Of a DNA stretch of 64,000 nucleotides, positions 17,066 through 25,621 are shown in pieces. Within the stretch, counting starts at the first letter, position 1. Every line of letters begins with the position of its first letter. This DNA is from Dulcicalothrix desertica PCC 7102 (lineage in GTDB: Bacteria > Cyanobacteriota > Cyanobacteriia > Cyanobacteriales > Nostocaceae). The translations under genes were made by a program, and so were the position numbers. The notes beneath the pieces are model-generated. The model was not told where the DNA came from, made no database searches, and saw only the letters and a program-made list of their open reading frames with translations. The stretch covers positions 335,934 to 399,933 of the forward strand of contig NZ_RSCL01000004.1 of NCBI RefSeq assembly GCF_003991905.1, read 5' to 3'.

Positions 17066-18043
17066 ATGACTGTTCGTGCATACTTTGAAGTTACGAAAAT
17101 TCCAAACTTTCAACCCCCTTTTGATACAATTTTCTTAAAAGTTTTTTACCCAGCAGCACAAATAAGCAACGAAGAGGCCAAAACATCTTTAACTTTACCA
17201 GCAGACCCAAGCAAGGCGCCTTTTCCTGTTGTAATTTTGTTTAACGGGTATAACTGCGAAGCTTTTGTATATCAATGGTTGGCAGAAAATCTTGCCGAAC
17301 GTGGGTTGGTTGTAGTGACATTTAATTTTATTGCAGAAGAGTTTGCTGGAAGTGTAAATCTTACACCTGGTGCAAACTTTGCCGCATCAAAACCCGATGT
17401 TTACGGAACTAAAGCAACAAGTGTAGCTTTATCAACGCTGCTGTTTAAACTTGAACAGTTACAAACGCAAGGAGTTCTTGCAGGATTACTAGACTTACAG
17501 AATATTATTTTAGGTGGACATTCTGCTGGTGGTAGGATTGCAATTGAAAATGCCAATCCTGAATTATTTGCTCAAGTCGTTGCTTCTTTTGGATATGGAG
17601 TACATAGCATGGGGTATATCATGCAAGGTTATCCACCTAGTACTTTGTTACCACTACCAGATAAATTGCCTTTATTACTTCTAGCTGGTACAAACGATGG
17701 TGTGATTGCGTCGAACAGTGAAATGTACGGTATTGAAGGAGGAGATGCAATAACACCTGTAATGCGTACTTGGAACGAAGCGATTATAGGTGGTCGAAAT
17801 GACAGCTATGTTGTTTTATTAGAGGGAGCAAATCATTTTGCAATTGTACATCCTCTAGACTCAACCACCGCTAGAAACTCTGTTGATTTTGCTCCGACCC
17901 AACCAGTAGAATCAACTCGTTGGCTAATAGCTGAAATTATAGGCTTATTTATCGGCGCCTATGTTCAAAACCAACCTGGTGCATTAGAATCACTTCAACA
18001 GCTTTTAAACGAAAATTCCTTGATTAGTTGGCATTGTAAGTAA
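17066..18043 (+). CDS. Alpha/beta hydrolase, chlorophyllase/dienelactone-like
   Basis: A 325-residue serine hydrolase. The nucleophile elbow is ILGGHSAGGRIAIEN (G-H-S-A-G). The late histidine is probably in EGANHFAIVHP and the acid in AGTNDGVI. FPVVILFNGYNCEAFVYQW forms the oxyanion-side strand. The general layout resembles plant chlorophyllase-like proteins and other small-ester hydrolases, but the chlorophyllase signature GHSRGG is altered. No signal peptide, so cytoplasmic. It sits directly after the SDR gene, which suggests a shared small-molecule pathway. Substrate unknown. Confidence 0.78.
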   Translation: MTVRAYFEVTKIPNFQPPFDTIFLKVFYPAAQISNEEAKTSLTLPADPSKAPFPVVILFNGYNCEAFVYQWLAENLAERGLVVVTFNFIAEEFAGSVNLTPGANFAASKPDVYGTKATSVALSTLLFKLEQLQTQGVLAGLLDLQNIILGGHSAGGRIAIENANPELFAQVVASFGYGVHSMGYIMQGYPPSTLLPLPDKLPLLLLAGTNDGVIASNSEMYGIEGGDAITPVMRTWNEAIIGGRNDSYVVLLEGANHFAIVHPLDSTTARNSVDFAPTQPVESTRWLIAEIIGLFIGAYVQNQPGALESLQQLLNENSLISWHCK

Positions 18044-18053
18044 AATATATCAA

Positions 18054-18494
18054 CTATTCACCATAAACTTGACATAAAATGGTACGCTTACGGGCGCCGT
18101 CTAATTCAAAAAACAAGATAGATTGATAAGTGCCCAACCCTAACTTACCATCCACAATCGGAATAATTTCCGTATTATTAAGCATCATTGCCATTAAATG
18201 CGAATGAGCGTTTTTTGGCTCATCCGGTGGAATATTTGGTCTTAAATGTAAATCGTTGTGTAAATAACGGTCGTTTAATGGCGCCAGTTTTTCTAAAAAT
18301 ACTTTAATATCTTGAATTAATCGCTCTTCGTCTTCATTAACAGCTAACGCAGTAGTCGTATGACGAGAAAATACTAATACGTAACCATTTTGTATCGAAG
18401 TCGATGCCACAACTGACTCAATTTGTGGCGTAATATTGTGAATATTTATACCTTGATGCGTTTGAATATCAATTATTTTGTTGATTACAGCCAT
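18054..18494 (-). CDS. YjbQ/UPF0047 family protein
   Basis: A 146-residue trimeric-fold protein of the YjbQ family, some members of which show weak thiamine-phosphate synthase activity. Signature segments are FSRHTTTALAVNEDEERL, DLHLRPNIPPDEPKNAHSHL and LGTYQSILFFELDGARKRTI, with the conserved histidines for metal or phosphate binding. Start chosen at 18494 (MAVINKIIDIQT), seven codons inside the longest frame, where family homology begins. Convergent with the hydrolase gene with only 10 bases between stops. Confidence 0.9.
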   Translation of the reverse strand: MAVINKIIDIQTHQGINIHNITPQIESVVASTSIQNGYVLVFSRHTTTALAVNEDEERLIQDIKVFLEKLAPLNDRYLHNDLHLRPNIPPDEPKNAHSHLMAMMLNNTEIIPIVDGKLGLGTYQSILFFELDGARKRTILCQVYGE

Positions 18495-19007
18495 ATTAGT
18501 TTGATGTAAATACAATTACCAATTTAAAATTATTTACTTTCTTGGCAATTATGTAAAGAATAAATTTGTCATGCTATGTACTGATTAGTACATAAAGGTA
18601 ATAGTATAATTAACTATGCTTTGTACTAATTTAAACAATCAAATTTTATTTTTATAGCTAAGATATATAGCATTTCATCCTCTGAATAAAAGAATAAACA
18701 AAGGTTAATCTAAGCTTAAATTTATATTTTCTAATGATAAATATAAAATATTTTAATCGCTTTTATCGCTAGATAACTATTCAATATAATAAATAAAACA
18801 CTTGCCAATACTAAATTTCAGACTTTAATCTTACAATTGTATTACTAATTTTGGCATTAATTTTAGTGAGTTAAACCAAAATTAATTTATATAGTTTAAT
18901 CGCGTGTAACAAATATTCCAAATTATTTTACCCGTCTAAAGATAGATAGTAATTATATGAAGCAAATGTTAAGTTAGTAGCGAAATACACAAACACTCTT
19001 AAAACCC
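18495..19007. promoter_or_regulatory. AT-rich intergenic region with an 8+8 palindrome
   Basis: This 513-base gap separates divergent yjbQ and the fasciclin gene. The only strong structure is TATGTACT-GATT-AGTACATA at 18575-18594, a perfect palindrome suited to a dimeric regulator and placed about 80 bases upstream of yjbQ. The remainder is AT-rich, with no GGCGCC and no visible gene. Confidence 0.45.
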
Positions 19008-19409
19008 ATGCCAGATATCGTTGATACCGCAGTAAGCGCAGGTTCATTTAACACATTAGTTGCAGCAGTCAAAGCAGCAAATCTAGTGGATACCTTAAAA
19101 GGTGCTGGTCCATTTACAGTGTTTGCACCTACAGATGAAGCTTTCGCAAAATTGCCAGCAGGTACAGTAGACTCACTACTTAAAGACATTCCGAAGCTGA
19201 CGAAAATTCTCACATATCATGTTGTTCCAGGAAAAGTACTTTCAACAGACGTAGTAAAACTAAAATCAGCTAAAACTGTTGAAGGAAGCGAAGTAAAAGT
19301 TGACGCATCCAGTGGTGTGAAAATAAATGACGCTACCGTTACTACTCCAGATGTCGCTGCTGACAACGGCGTTATTCACATCATTGATACAGTTTTGATT
19401 CCTGCTTAA
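19008..19409 (+). CDS. Fasciclin (FAS1) domain protein
   Basis: A 133-residue protein made of one complete FAS1/BIgH3 domain: [40 protein letters not shown] (the H1 motif), [12 protein letters not shown] (the YH motif) and [14 protein letters not shown] (the H2 motif). There is no signal peptide, as is common for the short cyanobacterial members. FAS1 domains mediate adhesion and some are stress-induced; the role here is unknown. It is monocistronic, with a long AT-rich leader and its own hairpin terminator. Confidence 0.94.
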   Translation: MPDIVDTAVSAGSFNTLVAAVKAANLVDTLKGAGPFTVFAPTDEAFAKLPAGTVDSLLKDIPKLTKILTYHVVPGKVLSTDVVKLKSAKTVEGSEVKVDASSGVKINDATVTTPDVAADNGVIHIIDTVLIPA

Positions 19410-19440
19410 GCAAACGCTTAAATAAATAGCAAGTTAATGT

Positions 19441-19472
19441 GGCAGCAATTATCTATAATTGCTGCCATTATT
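19441..19472 (+). terminator. Hairpin terminator after the fasciclin gene
   Basis: Ten-base perfect arms GGCAGCAATT / AATTGCTGCC with a six-base loop at 19441-19466, followed by ATTATTATTG. It lies 31 bases after the stop codon. Confidence 0.7.
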
Positions 19473-19480
19473 ATTGTTAC

Positions 19481-19547
19481 AGAAACCAGGTTTCCCCACC
19501 ACTGAACACAACAATCTACATAGGAAACCAAAGGAAACCTGGTTTCT
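19481..19547. repeat. Paired AGAAACC-A/T-GGTTTCT repeat, intergenic copy
   Basis: Left end AGAAACCAGGTTTC and right end GAAACCTGGTTTCT are reverse complements, including the central A/T. The element therefore folds into one long hairpin about 67 bases across. Other copies are at 25425, 33135, 35700, 39583, 50649 and 51500. Confidence 0.85.
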
Positions 19548-19676
19548 CGGCACCAACGAAAGATTGTGAAGAGTTGAGAGTAAGAAGAGTTTAGGACTGG
19601 CGCCTACCCTTACATAAACTGAAATTTTTGCCTTTGAACAGGGAAAAATAATAGTGAAGGTGCTTAAGTACAAGAC

Positions 19677-20048
19677 ATGCAACCAAGATTATTAGAAGAA
19701 GTGCTTGATAGTAGTACATCTATAAAACGTTTGCGAGAAATATCGAGAGACATTACTACACCAGCAGAATGTCTATATGAATTATTTGAACTTTACTTTT
19801 ACTATAGTTATATTCTGATTGGTGTAGCTCAGAACCCAAATACACCACCTAATATTTTACAGCAATTATTTAGAAGGTTTCCTAATCAAGTTATAAATAA
19901 TTGCGTCATTGATTTACTTATATTAGAAAATCCAAATTTTATTAGTAGGCTCTGCGAAACATACTGCGATGTTTTTCGTTATAAAGAGTTGCCATGTGAG
20001 GGTACAACACATCTAGTCGCATGTTTTTATATTTATGTTACTCTATAA
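19677..20048 (+). CDS. Short LRV-family protein (N-terminal module only)
   Basis: A 123-residue relative of the three larger LRV proteins downstream. It has one repeat (VAQNPNTPPNILQQLFRRFP) and then the family's hallmark N-terminal block NQVINNCVIDLLILENPNFI. After this it loses similarity and ends RYKELPCEGTTHLVACFYIY. The paralogues continue for 200 to 800 residues from this point, so this is either a truncated copy with a captured tail or a dedicated short form. It is followed after 28 bases by an unknown gene and a broken PIN gene. Confidence 0.6.
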   Translation: MQPRLLEEVLDSSTSIKRLREISRDITTPAECLYELFELYFYYSYILIGVAQNPNTPPNILQQLFRRFPNQVINNCVIDLLILENPNFISRLCETYCDVFRYKELPCEGTTHLVACFYIYVTL

Positions 20049-20076
20049 GTAATTAATTGAAGAACAGGAATTAAGT

Positions 20077-20535
20077 ATGTATATTCCTACCGAGACAGCT
20101 TTATTTGAAGAATATGACATCCTGGTTCAGCGTCCAAATGGTGAAATAGTTATGATTGTAGACTTTCGGTTAAGTGACTTGATTAAATATACCGATAGTC
20201 TTGAAAAACTTGCCCCTATTCAAGCGAAACAACTAGTTCCTTACGCGATGGTAGTAGACTTTGAAAATATTTTTGTGTTTGATTTAAGACAATCAAACTG
20301 GCAAGAACCAATTTTAAAGCTTTCGACGCTTGAAATGCTTCCAGAACAAGCGACATTAATCAAAGAAAAAAACATTTTTGGTTGGTCACTCATCAAATAC
20401 ATCTCATTTTGGCTAGACTACTTAGCTCATCCAAACTATGGAAAAACTGTTCCAGGAGTACGAGAACTAGAATCAGTAGGATTAATGGCGCATATTTTAG
20501 ATGCAAGAATTCGTGACTTAGATTTGGAGGATTGA
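20077..20535 (+). CDS. Conserved-looking protein paired with a PIN-domain gene
   Basis: A 152-residue soluble protein, not recognised. It begins MYIPTETALFEEYDILVQRP and has strands IVMIVDFRLSD and YAMVVDFENIFVFDL, then an Asp/Glu-rich helical C-terminus. An AGGA ribosome site precedes the ATG. Its stop codon is three bases before the TTG start of the PIN gene, with GGAGG in the overlap, so the two are translationally linked. Such spacing fits a two-gene unit in which this protein could be a partner or regulator of the nuclease; the sequence alone does not prove that. Confidence 0.6.
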   Translation: MYIPTETALFEEYDILVQRPNGEIVMIVDFRLSDLIKYTDSLEKLAPIQAKQLVPYAMVVDFENIFVFDLRQSNWQEPILKLSTLEMLPEQATLIKEKNIFGWSLIKYISFWLDYLAHPNYGKTVPGVRELESVGLMAHILDARIRDLDLED

Positions 20536-20538
20536 TTC

Positions 20539-21140
20539 TTGCTTATCTACATTGAAACTAATTTCATCCTTGGTATTGCAACAGGGCGGGAGATAAGCGC
20601 TGACCAACTTTTGTCACGAGCCAATATAGAGCGTAAAATAATGATGAGTTCTATCTGCTTTCTAGAAGCTATAGTTGCTCTTGAAGGACAGCAGAATCAA
20701 TTGAATAAGCTGATAGAATCTCTAAATATCACTATTGGCGAAATTCAGCGGAGTCCTCAGCAGCGTTCTTCCAATGAAATGTCGGCATTAACTGCATCCA
20801 AAGATGCAGCGACTAATTTATTGAATCAACTTAAACCTTCTCTCAGTGCAGCTATAGAAAAAGTTCTTCGCGTTGCAGAAGTTATAACCCCTTCTGTTAA
20901 TAGCGTACAAAAACGCTTAATAACCCTATTTTAAAACGTAATAAAGCCCTGCGGGATAACCTTATATTGCAATCTATCTTAGACCATGCTATTACACAGT
21001 CAGATACTACAAAAGTGTTTCTTAGTAACAATACAAAAGAATTTGGCAATGCGGAAGCGCGGTTTGGTTTAAGAGCATCTGATGTTATGTACTTTTCTAA
21101 TACAAATAGTTTAATTAGCTGGATTGATTCACAATCTTAA
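20539..21140 (+). pseudogene. PIN-like nuclease gene interrupted by a frameshift
   Basis: The first frame starts at TTG 20539 (LIYIETNFILGIATGREIS) and carries the PIN-like acidic motif at IETNF and a second acidic residue in ICFLEAIVALE. It stops at 20932-20934. The -1 frame continues without a break from there: KRNKALRDNLILQSILDHAI, KVFLSNNTKEFG, ending SLISWIDSQS at 21140, which supplies the missing C-terminal PIN strands. One extra T or A at the TTTTAAAA run near 20929-20936 would restore a single frame of about 200 residues. This may be a real inactivation, programmed slippage, or a homopolymer sequencing error. Confidence 0.72.
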
Positions 21141-21210
21141 ATTAAATTAGTGTGTAATTGTGGGATGGGCATCCTTGCACGCCCTTTAATATGTGACAGC
21201 TTGTTTATTT

Positions 21211-21346
21211 GACGGGCAGGGATGCCCGTTCCACAAGAAACTAATTATACATTTCACAAGAAACTAATTATACATTTCACAAGAAATTAATTATACATTT
21301 CACAAGAAACTAATTATACATTTCACAAGAAACTAATTATACATTT
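21211..21346. repeat. Hairpin repeat with a five-copy 23-bp tandem tail
   Basis: The hairpin GACGGGCAGGGATGCCCGTTCC is followed by five copies of a 23-base unit beginning CACAAGAAACTAATTATACA, at 21232, 21255, 21278, 21301 and 21324. A decayed sixth follows. The region from 21141 to 21510 otherwise holds a weak GGGATGGGCATCC hairpin near 21162 and the leader of the first large LRV gene; there is no other gene. Confidence 0.88.
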
Positions 21347-21510
21347 TATAAGAGATTTATTCTACAAGAAAGTTTTAAAAGACAGGCGCCTTTGTAGTGT
21401 ATGTGCCTAGTAATACCAACAATGTGTATGTAAAAGAATACACTATAAATACATACGTGTCTGAATGACGGCGACTTGACTCACCACTGTAGAGGACAAG
21501 GAAAATTACG

Positions 21511-23211
21511 ATGCATCAAACTCCTCTGGAACAGGCTATTGATGTGACGGCGCCACCTGAGTTGCTAGGGCAGTTGGCTGTTAATGATGATGTTGCTGTT
21601 CGTAAGGCTGTAACAATTAACCCAAATACATCTACTGATGTATTAATAAGTTTGGCGGATGAATTTCCGAATGCTTTTTTTAGTAACCCTGTATTGTCGC
21701 TATTAATACTAGAAAATCCAAATTTTGTTGTAGAAATACCTTATTGGACTTTAATTAATCTTTTACGACAACCAAATGTGCCTGATTTTTTCTTGTCTGG
21801 CGCCGCAATGCATTCCAACCCCGAAGTGTTGCGTGTGGTGGCAAAGCACTATCAAACTCCATTATCAGCTTTGGAGATGATGGCACGTTGTAAAGACTCT
21901 AATTTGGGAATGATTATTGCCCAGCGTCAAGATGTTACAGAACAAATTTTACTTATACTTGCTGAACATGGCACTATTGCTGTGCGTTTGTATTTAGCTA
22001 AGTACCATAAAAGTTATAGCAGTATTTTAGAAACACTCGCTCTTGCGCCTGAACCAAATTGGAGTTTTCGGCAACAAATTCATTATAAACTTGCTAAAAA
22101 CTCTAGCACTCCTTTAGAAATTATAAAAAATTTACTTAAAGAAAATGATAAAAAAGTAAAACTCGCAATAGCTGCACGCGCTGATTTAGCTATCGACTTA
22201 ATTATTGAGTTGGCACTCGATTATAGGTTACATATGATGAACTCGCTGGCACAAAATACCTATATAAGTGCTAGCGTACTACGTAGATTAGCAAATCATG
22301 GTACACTACGAGTGCGACAAATGGTAGCAAGGCACCCAAATACGCCGCAAGCTGTGTTAGTTAATGCAGTTTCCGAACCAGAACTGTGTCGGTTTGTTGC
22401 TGCAAATCCAAGTGCGGGGGAAAATTTACTTTACCAGTTAGCTCAAAATAATCAGCATGAGGTTTTAGAAGCTATTGCAGCAAACCCCAGTACTCCTGCA
22501 TCTGTTCTCAAACATATAGCTGAGACTCGCGCGCACGATTTATTAGTTGCACAGCATCCAAATGCGAATCGTGAAATATTACAGCAAGTATTATGGCGCC
22601 TAGCAATGGATGAGCGGTTGTCTGTTCGCAAGTACGCTGCCAAGCATCCCCATACACCTATAGATATTTTAAGAATGTGGATGCGAAAAGAACCACAACT
22701 GCGTGTGTGGATAGCTCAAAATCCGAGTCTCCCTGTGGATATGCTCGAAGTTTTAGCACACGATGTATCACCAAACGTTCGGTTATCTGTCGCTTGCAAT
22801 CCTAGTACACCACATTATGTACTGGAGAAATTATCTTTTGACGCGGAAGTTGAAGTTAGACGGGCAGTAGCGAGCAATATTAAAACCCCTGATAATGCTT
22901 TAGAAATATTAGTAAAAGATTGGCAATGTTGTACATTTTTGGCTCAAAACAAGAATGCACCTGCTAAGGTGTTGGAGTATTTAGCAGGTTTGACAGGATT
23001 TAATTGGCTGTTGCTTGCACATCCAAATACTTCAGTAGAAATGCGGCAGACATTAATGACAGCATTCGCTAAAAGTTACATTGAGTCCGACCGTCTTTAT
23101 GCTACCCAACACCCTGATACACCAGTTGAAATTTTAACCGAGTTAAGTAAGGATAAAAACTTAGAAATTCGCATTGCAGCACTTCAGGCTCTTAAAAAAC
23201 CCAATACCTAA
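21511..23211 (+). CDS. LRV (leucine-rich repeat variant) protein 1, upstream of MoxR
   Basis: A 566-residue solenoid protein built from about 24-residue repeats with the pattern NPxTPxxxLxxLAxDxxxxVRxxVA (examples: ARHPNTPQAVLVNAV, AANPSTPASVLKHIAETRA, ACNPSTPHYVLEKLS). These match the LRV family, whose solved Azotobacter member forms a right-handed superhelix. Residues 35-75 contain the family-specific block LADEFPNAFFSNPVLSLLIL followed by ENPNF, shared with the three paralogues. There is no signal peptide or transmembrane segment. The gene ends 13 bases before the MoxR gene, so the three genes LRV-MoxR-VWA form one operon. Probable role: a binding scaffold or adaptor. Confidence 0.85.
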   Translation: MHQTPLEQAIDVTAPPELLGQLAVNDDVAVRKAVTINPNTSTDVLISLADEFPNAFFSNPVLSLLILENPNFVVEIPYWTLINLLRQPNVPDFFLSGAAMHSNPEVLRVVAKHYQTPLSALEMMARCKDSNLGMIIAQRQDVTEQILLILAEHGTIAVRLYLAKYHKSYSSILETLALAPEPNWSFRQQIHYKLAKNSSTPLEIIKNLLKENDKKVKLAIAARADLAIDLIIELALDYRLHMMNSLAQNTYISASVLRRLANHGTLRVRQMVARHPNTPQAVLVNAVSEPELCRFVAANPSAGENLLYQLAQNNQHEVLEAIAANPSTPASVLKHIAETRAHDLLVAQHPNANREILQQVLWRLAMDERLSVRKYAAKHPHTPIDILRMWMRKEPQLRVWIAQNPSLPVDMLEVLAHDVSPNVRLSVACNPSTPHYVLEKLSFDAEVEVRRAVASNIKTPDNALEILVKDWQCCTFLAQNKNAPAKVLEYLAGLTGFNWLLLAHPNTSVEMRQTLMTAFAKSYIESDRLYATQHPDTPVEILTELSKDKNLEIRIAALQALKKPNT

Positions 23212-23224
23212 CTGAAATTAACAT

Positions 23225-24235
23225 ATGACCCCTAGCCAACTCAAAACATATTTAAATAGCTTGGTTGCCAAAAATCTACAAATCAGCACGATGATTTGGG
23301 GTCCTCCAGGTATTGGTAAATCTAGCATTGTCGGGCAACTCACACGAGAACACGAAATTGATTTTGTTGATGTGCGTTTGTCACAACTGGCGCCTACTGA
23401 TTTACGTGGACTACCTGTTGCAGAAGATGGAATTTCTAAGTGGTTTCCACCAGAATTTTTACCTCGCGATGGTAAGGGTATCTTTTTTCTAGATGAATTA
23501 AATATGGCGCCTCCTGCAATGCAAGGTGTAGCGCAGCAATTAATTTTAGACCGTCGAGTCGGTAGTTATACTGTCCCAGAAGGATGGTTTATTTGGGCTG
23601 CTGGAAACCGTAAAGAAGACCGTGCAGCAGTATTTGATATGCCGGCGCCGTTAGCAAATAGATTTTTGCATTTGGAAGTCGAAGTAGATTTTGATAGCTT
23701 TAAAGCCTACGCATTAGAAAAAGGTATACACGAGCAGATTATTGCGTTTCTCTCGTTCCGCTCTACACTGCTACACAAAATTGACCCTCAGCAACCAGCG
23801 TTCCCAACTCCACGTTCTTGGGAAATGGCAAGTCATTTACATTATGCCGAACTTGATACTTCACCTGCTGTTGGCAAGGGTGCAACTGCTGAATTTATGG
23901 CTTATTTGGAAGTTTACCAAACTTTACCAAGCTTGGCGCCTATTCTTGAAGGTAAAGGTAGTAAAATAGCCTTTCCTAAAGAACCAAGCGCACGGTATGC
24001 AACAGCTATTGGTTTAACAGTACGCGCAGCAGATGCAAAACAAGGATATAACGCTTACAAATGGCTGAGTAATAAAGCTACAACCGAATGGGTACAGTTT
24101 TTTATAGCTGACTTGCTACCAATAATGCGTAGTAAAGGACATATGGGTGTTTTTGCGATTTTAGCTAAAGAAGACAACGATTTACAGAAATTTATTCAGG
24201 AATATTACCAGTTAATTGGCATGAGCAAGTCCTAA
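23225..24235 (+). CDS. MoxR-type AAA+ ATPase
   Basis: A 336-residue AAA+ protein. Walker A is GPPGIGKSS (residues 26-34), Walker B FFLDELNMAPPAMQG near residue 90, sensor 1 WAAGNRKEDRAAV, then DMPAPLANRFLHLEVEVDFD, the segment with the Arg finger. This is the MoxR/RavA group, which works with VWA-domain proteins as a chaperone or remodelling machine that couples ATP hydrolysis to maturation or disassembly of target proteins. The adjacent VWA gene starts 12 bases after its stop. The upstream LRV protein is the obvious candidate target or adaptor. Confidence 0.92.
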   Translation: MTPSQLKTYLNSLVAKNLQISTMIWGPPGIGKSSIVGQLTREHEIDFVDVRLSQLAPTDLRGLPVAEDGISKWFPPEFLPRDGKGIFFLDELNMAPPAMQGVAQQLILDRRVGSYTVPEGWFIWAAGNRKEDRAAVFDMPAPLANRFLHLEVEVDFDSFKAYALEKGIHEQIIAFLSFRSTLLHKIDPQQPAFPTPRSWEMASHLHYAELDTSPAVGKGATAEFMAYLEVYQTLPSLAPILEGKGSKIAFPKEPSARYATAIGLTVRAADAKQGYNAYKWLSNKATTEWVQFFIADLLPIMRSKGHMGVFAILAKEDNDLQKFIQEYYQLIGMSKS

Positions 24236-24247
24236 ATCTTATATTTT

Positions 24248-25414
24248 ATGACACAAGACATCCAAAAACTTATTAGTGCTTCAGTTATCCGGTTGCGAAC
24301 AAAGTCACCGTTTTTTGCGACTTTGGCATTGTTCGCACGTTTTATTAATGCTCCCCATTATCAAACTGCTGCAACTGACGGTAAGGATATATTTTACAAT
24401 CCTGAATTTTTCCTGGCTCTACCACCTGCACAACTCGATGGAGTCTTGCTACACGAGGTATTGCACGCTGCATTACTCCATGTACCGCGTCGAGGTGTGC
24501 GCGATGCTATATTATGGAACTTCGCTGCTGATATTGTTATTAACGGTATTATTATGCAGCAAGGTTATTTTGAACTACCAGCAGGTGGTTTACGTGACCA
24601 GAAGTTAGAACATCTTAGCGTTGAGGAAATATACGAAATTCTTTCTAAAGACGCAGAAAAGTACAAGAAGATGTGGGAAGCTGCTGGTGGTGATGGGCTA
24701 AGTGATTTACTTGAAGGTTCAGGAGAAGGTTCAGAAGAAGGTGACGAAAACGATAGTATGTCTAGCGCGCGTAGAGCAGCACTAGAAGCACATTGGCGTA
24801 ATGCGCTACAACAAGCAGCAGTAATTGCTCGGTCATCGAAACAAGGTACGATACCCGCAGGTATTGAGCGCGAATTAATGAACGCTACAACACCACAAAT
24901 AGACTGGCGCTCGTATTTATGGCGTTATTTAGTTCAAACACCAAATGACTTTACTGGTTTTGACCGTAGGTTTGTAGGACGTGGACTATATTTAGAAGCA
25001 CTACAAGGTGAATCTGTAATAGTGTACGTTGCAATTGATACTAGTGGTTCAATTGGCGGTCAACAACTAAAGTTATTTTTAAGCGAAGTTAGTGGCATCT
25101 TGCGCTCTTATCCTCACCTCAAGTGCGAATTATATTACGTCGATGCTGATGCTTACGGCCCCTACGAACTTAGTCCTGATAGTGACTTTCCGAAACCACA
25201 GGGAGGAGGAGGTACATCATTTATACCCTTTTTTAACAAAGTATCCGAACGTTGGGACGGACACGCACAAGCGGTATGCGTTTATTTAACTGATGGATAT
25301 GGGTGTTTTCCAGAAAAGGCGCCTCAACTACCAGTATTATGGGTAGTCACACCAGGTGGAATGAATTTAGAACAATTTCCGTTTGGCGAAAGCGTTCGTT
25401 TATTATCTGCCTAA
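24248..25414 (+). CDS. DUF2201-type protein: HExxH metallopeptidase-like domain plus VWA
   Basis: A 388-residue partner of the MoxR ATPase. The N-terminal domain carries LLHEVLHAALLH, a zinc-peptidase-like HExxH at residues 69-73. A charged linker follows near residues 150-180 (EGSGEGSEEGDENDS). The C-terminal VWA domain has an intact MIDAS: YVAIDTSGSIGG near residue 263, the GGGGTSF threonine, and YLTDGYG. The two-domain arrangement is that of DUF2201 proteins, usually encoded beside MoxR. Whether the HExxH is proteolytically active is not known. It is co-transcribed with MoxR and LRV1. Confidence 0.92.
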   Translation: MTQDIQKLISASVIRLRTKSPFFATLALFARFINAPHYQTAATDGKDIFYNPEFFLALPPAQLDGVLLHEVLHAALLHVPRRGVRDAILWNFAADIVINGIIMQQGYFELPAGGLRDQKLEHLSVEEIYEILSKDAEKYKKMWEAAGGDGLSDLLEGSGEGSEEGDENDSMSSARRAALEAHWRNALQQAAVIARSSKQGTIPAGIERELMNATTPQIDWRSYLWRYLVQTPNDFTGFDRRFVGRGLYLEALQGESVIVYVAIDTSGSIGGQQLKLFLSEVSGILRSYPHLKCELYYVDADAYGPYELSPDSDFPKPQGGGGTSFIPFFNKVSERWDGHAQAVCVYLTDGYGCFPEKAPQLPVLWVVTPGGMNLEQFPFGESVRLLSA

Positions 25415-25424
25415 AGGTGTCCCT

Positions 25425-25490
25425 AGAAACCGGGTTTCTACGTAAAATAGTCGTTTTTATTATAGATATTGATAAAGAAACCCGGTTTCT
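25425..25490. repeat. Paired AGAAACC-G/C-GGTTTCT repeat after the VWA gene
   Basis: Left end AGAAACCGGGTTTCT and right end AGAAACCCGGTTTCT are exact reverse complements 36 bases apart. It starts 11 bases after the VWA stop codon and probably also terminates the LRV1-MoxR-VWA transcript. Confidence 0.88.
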
Positions 25491-25621
25491 TTGGGTTGAT
25501 GAAAATTTGATGAAATTATATTCTCGACTTTGTAAAACTTGTCGGGAATATAATTATTATTAAAATTCCTGGGAATAATAAAGGGTAAGACCAACCAAGC
25601 CTTTAATTATTACTCATCAAA

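Noticed and set aside
17066-18043. Chlorophyllase
   Set aside because: The nucleophile motif is GHSAGG rather than GHSRGG, so only the broader hydrolase call is made.
21211-21346. 23-bp tandem array as a CRISPR
   Set aside because: Units are contiguous with no unique spacers, and there are no cas genes.
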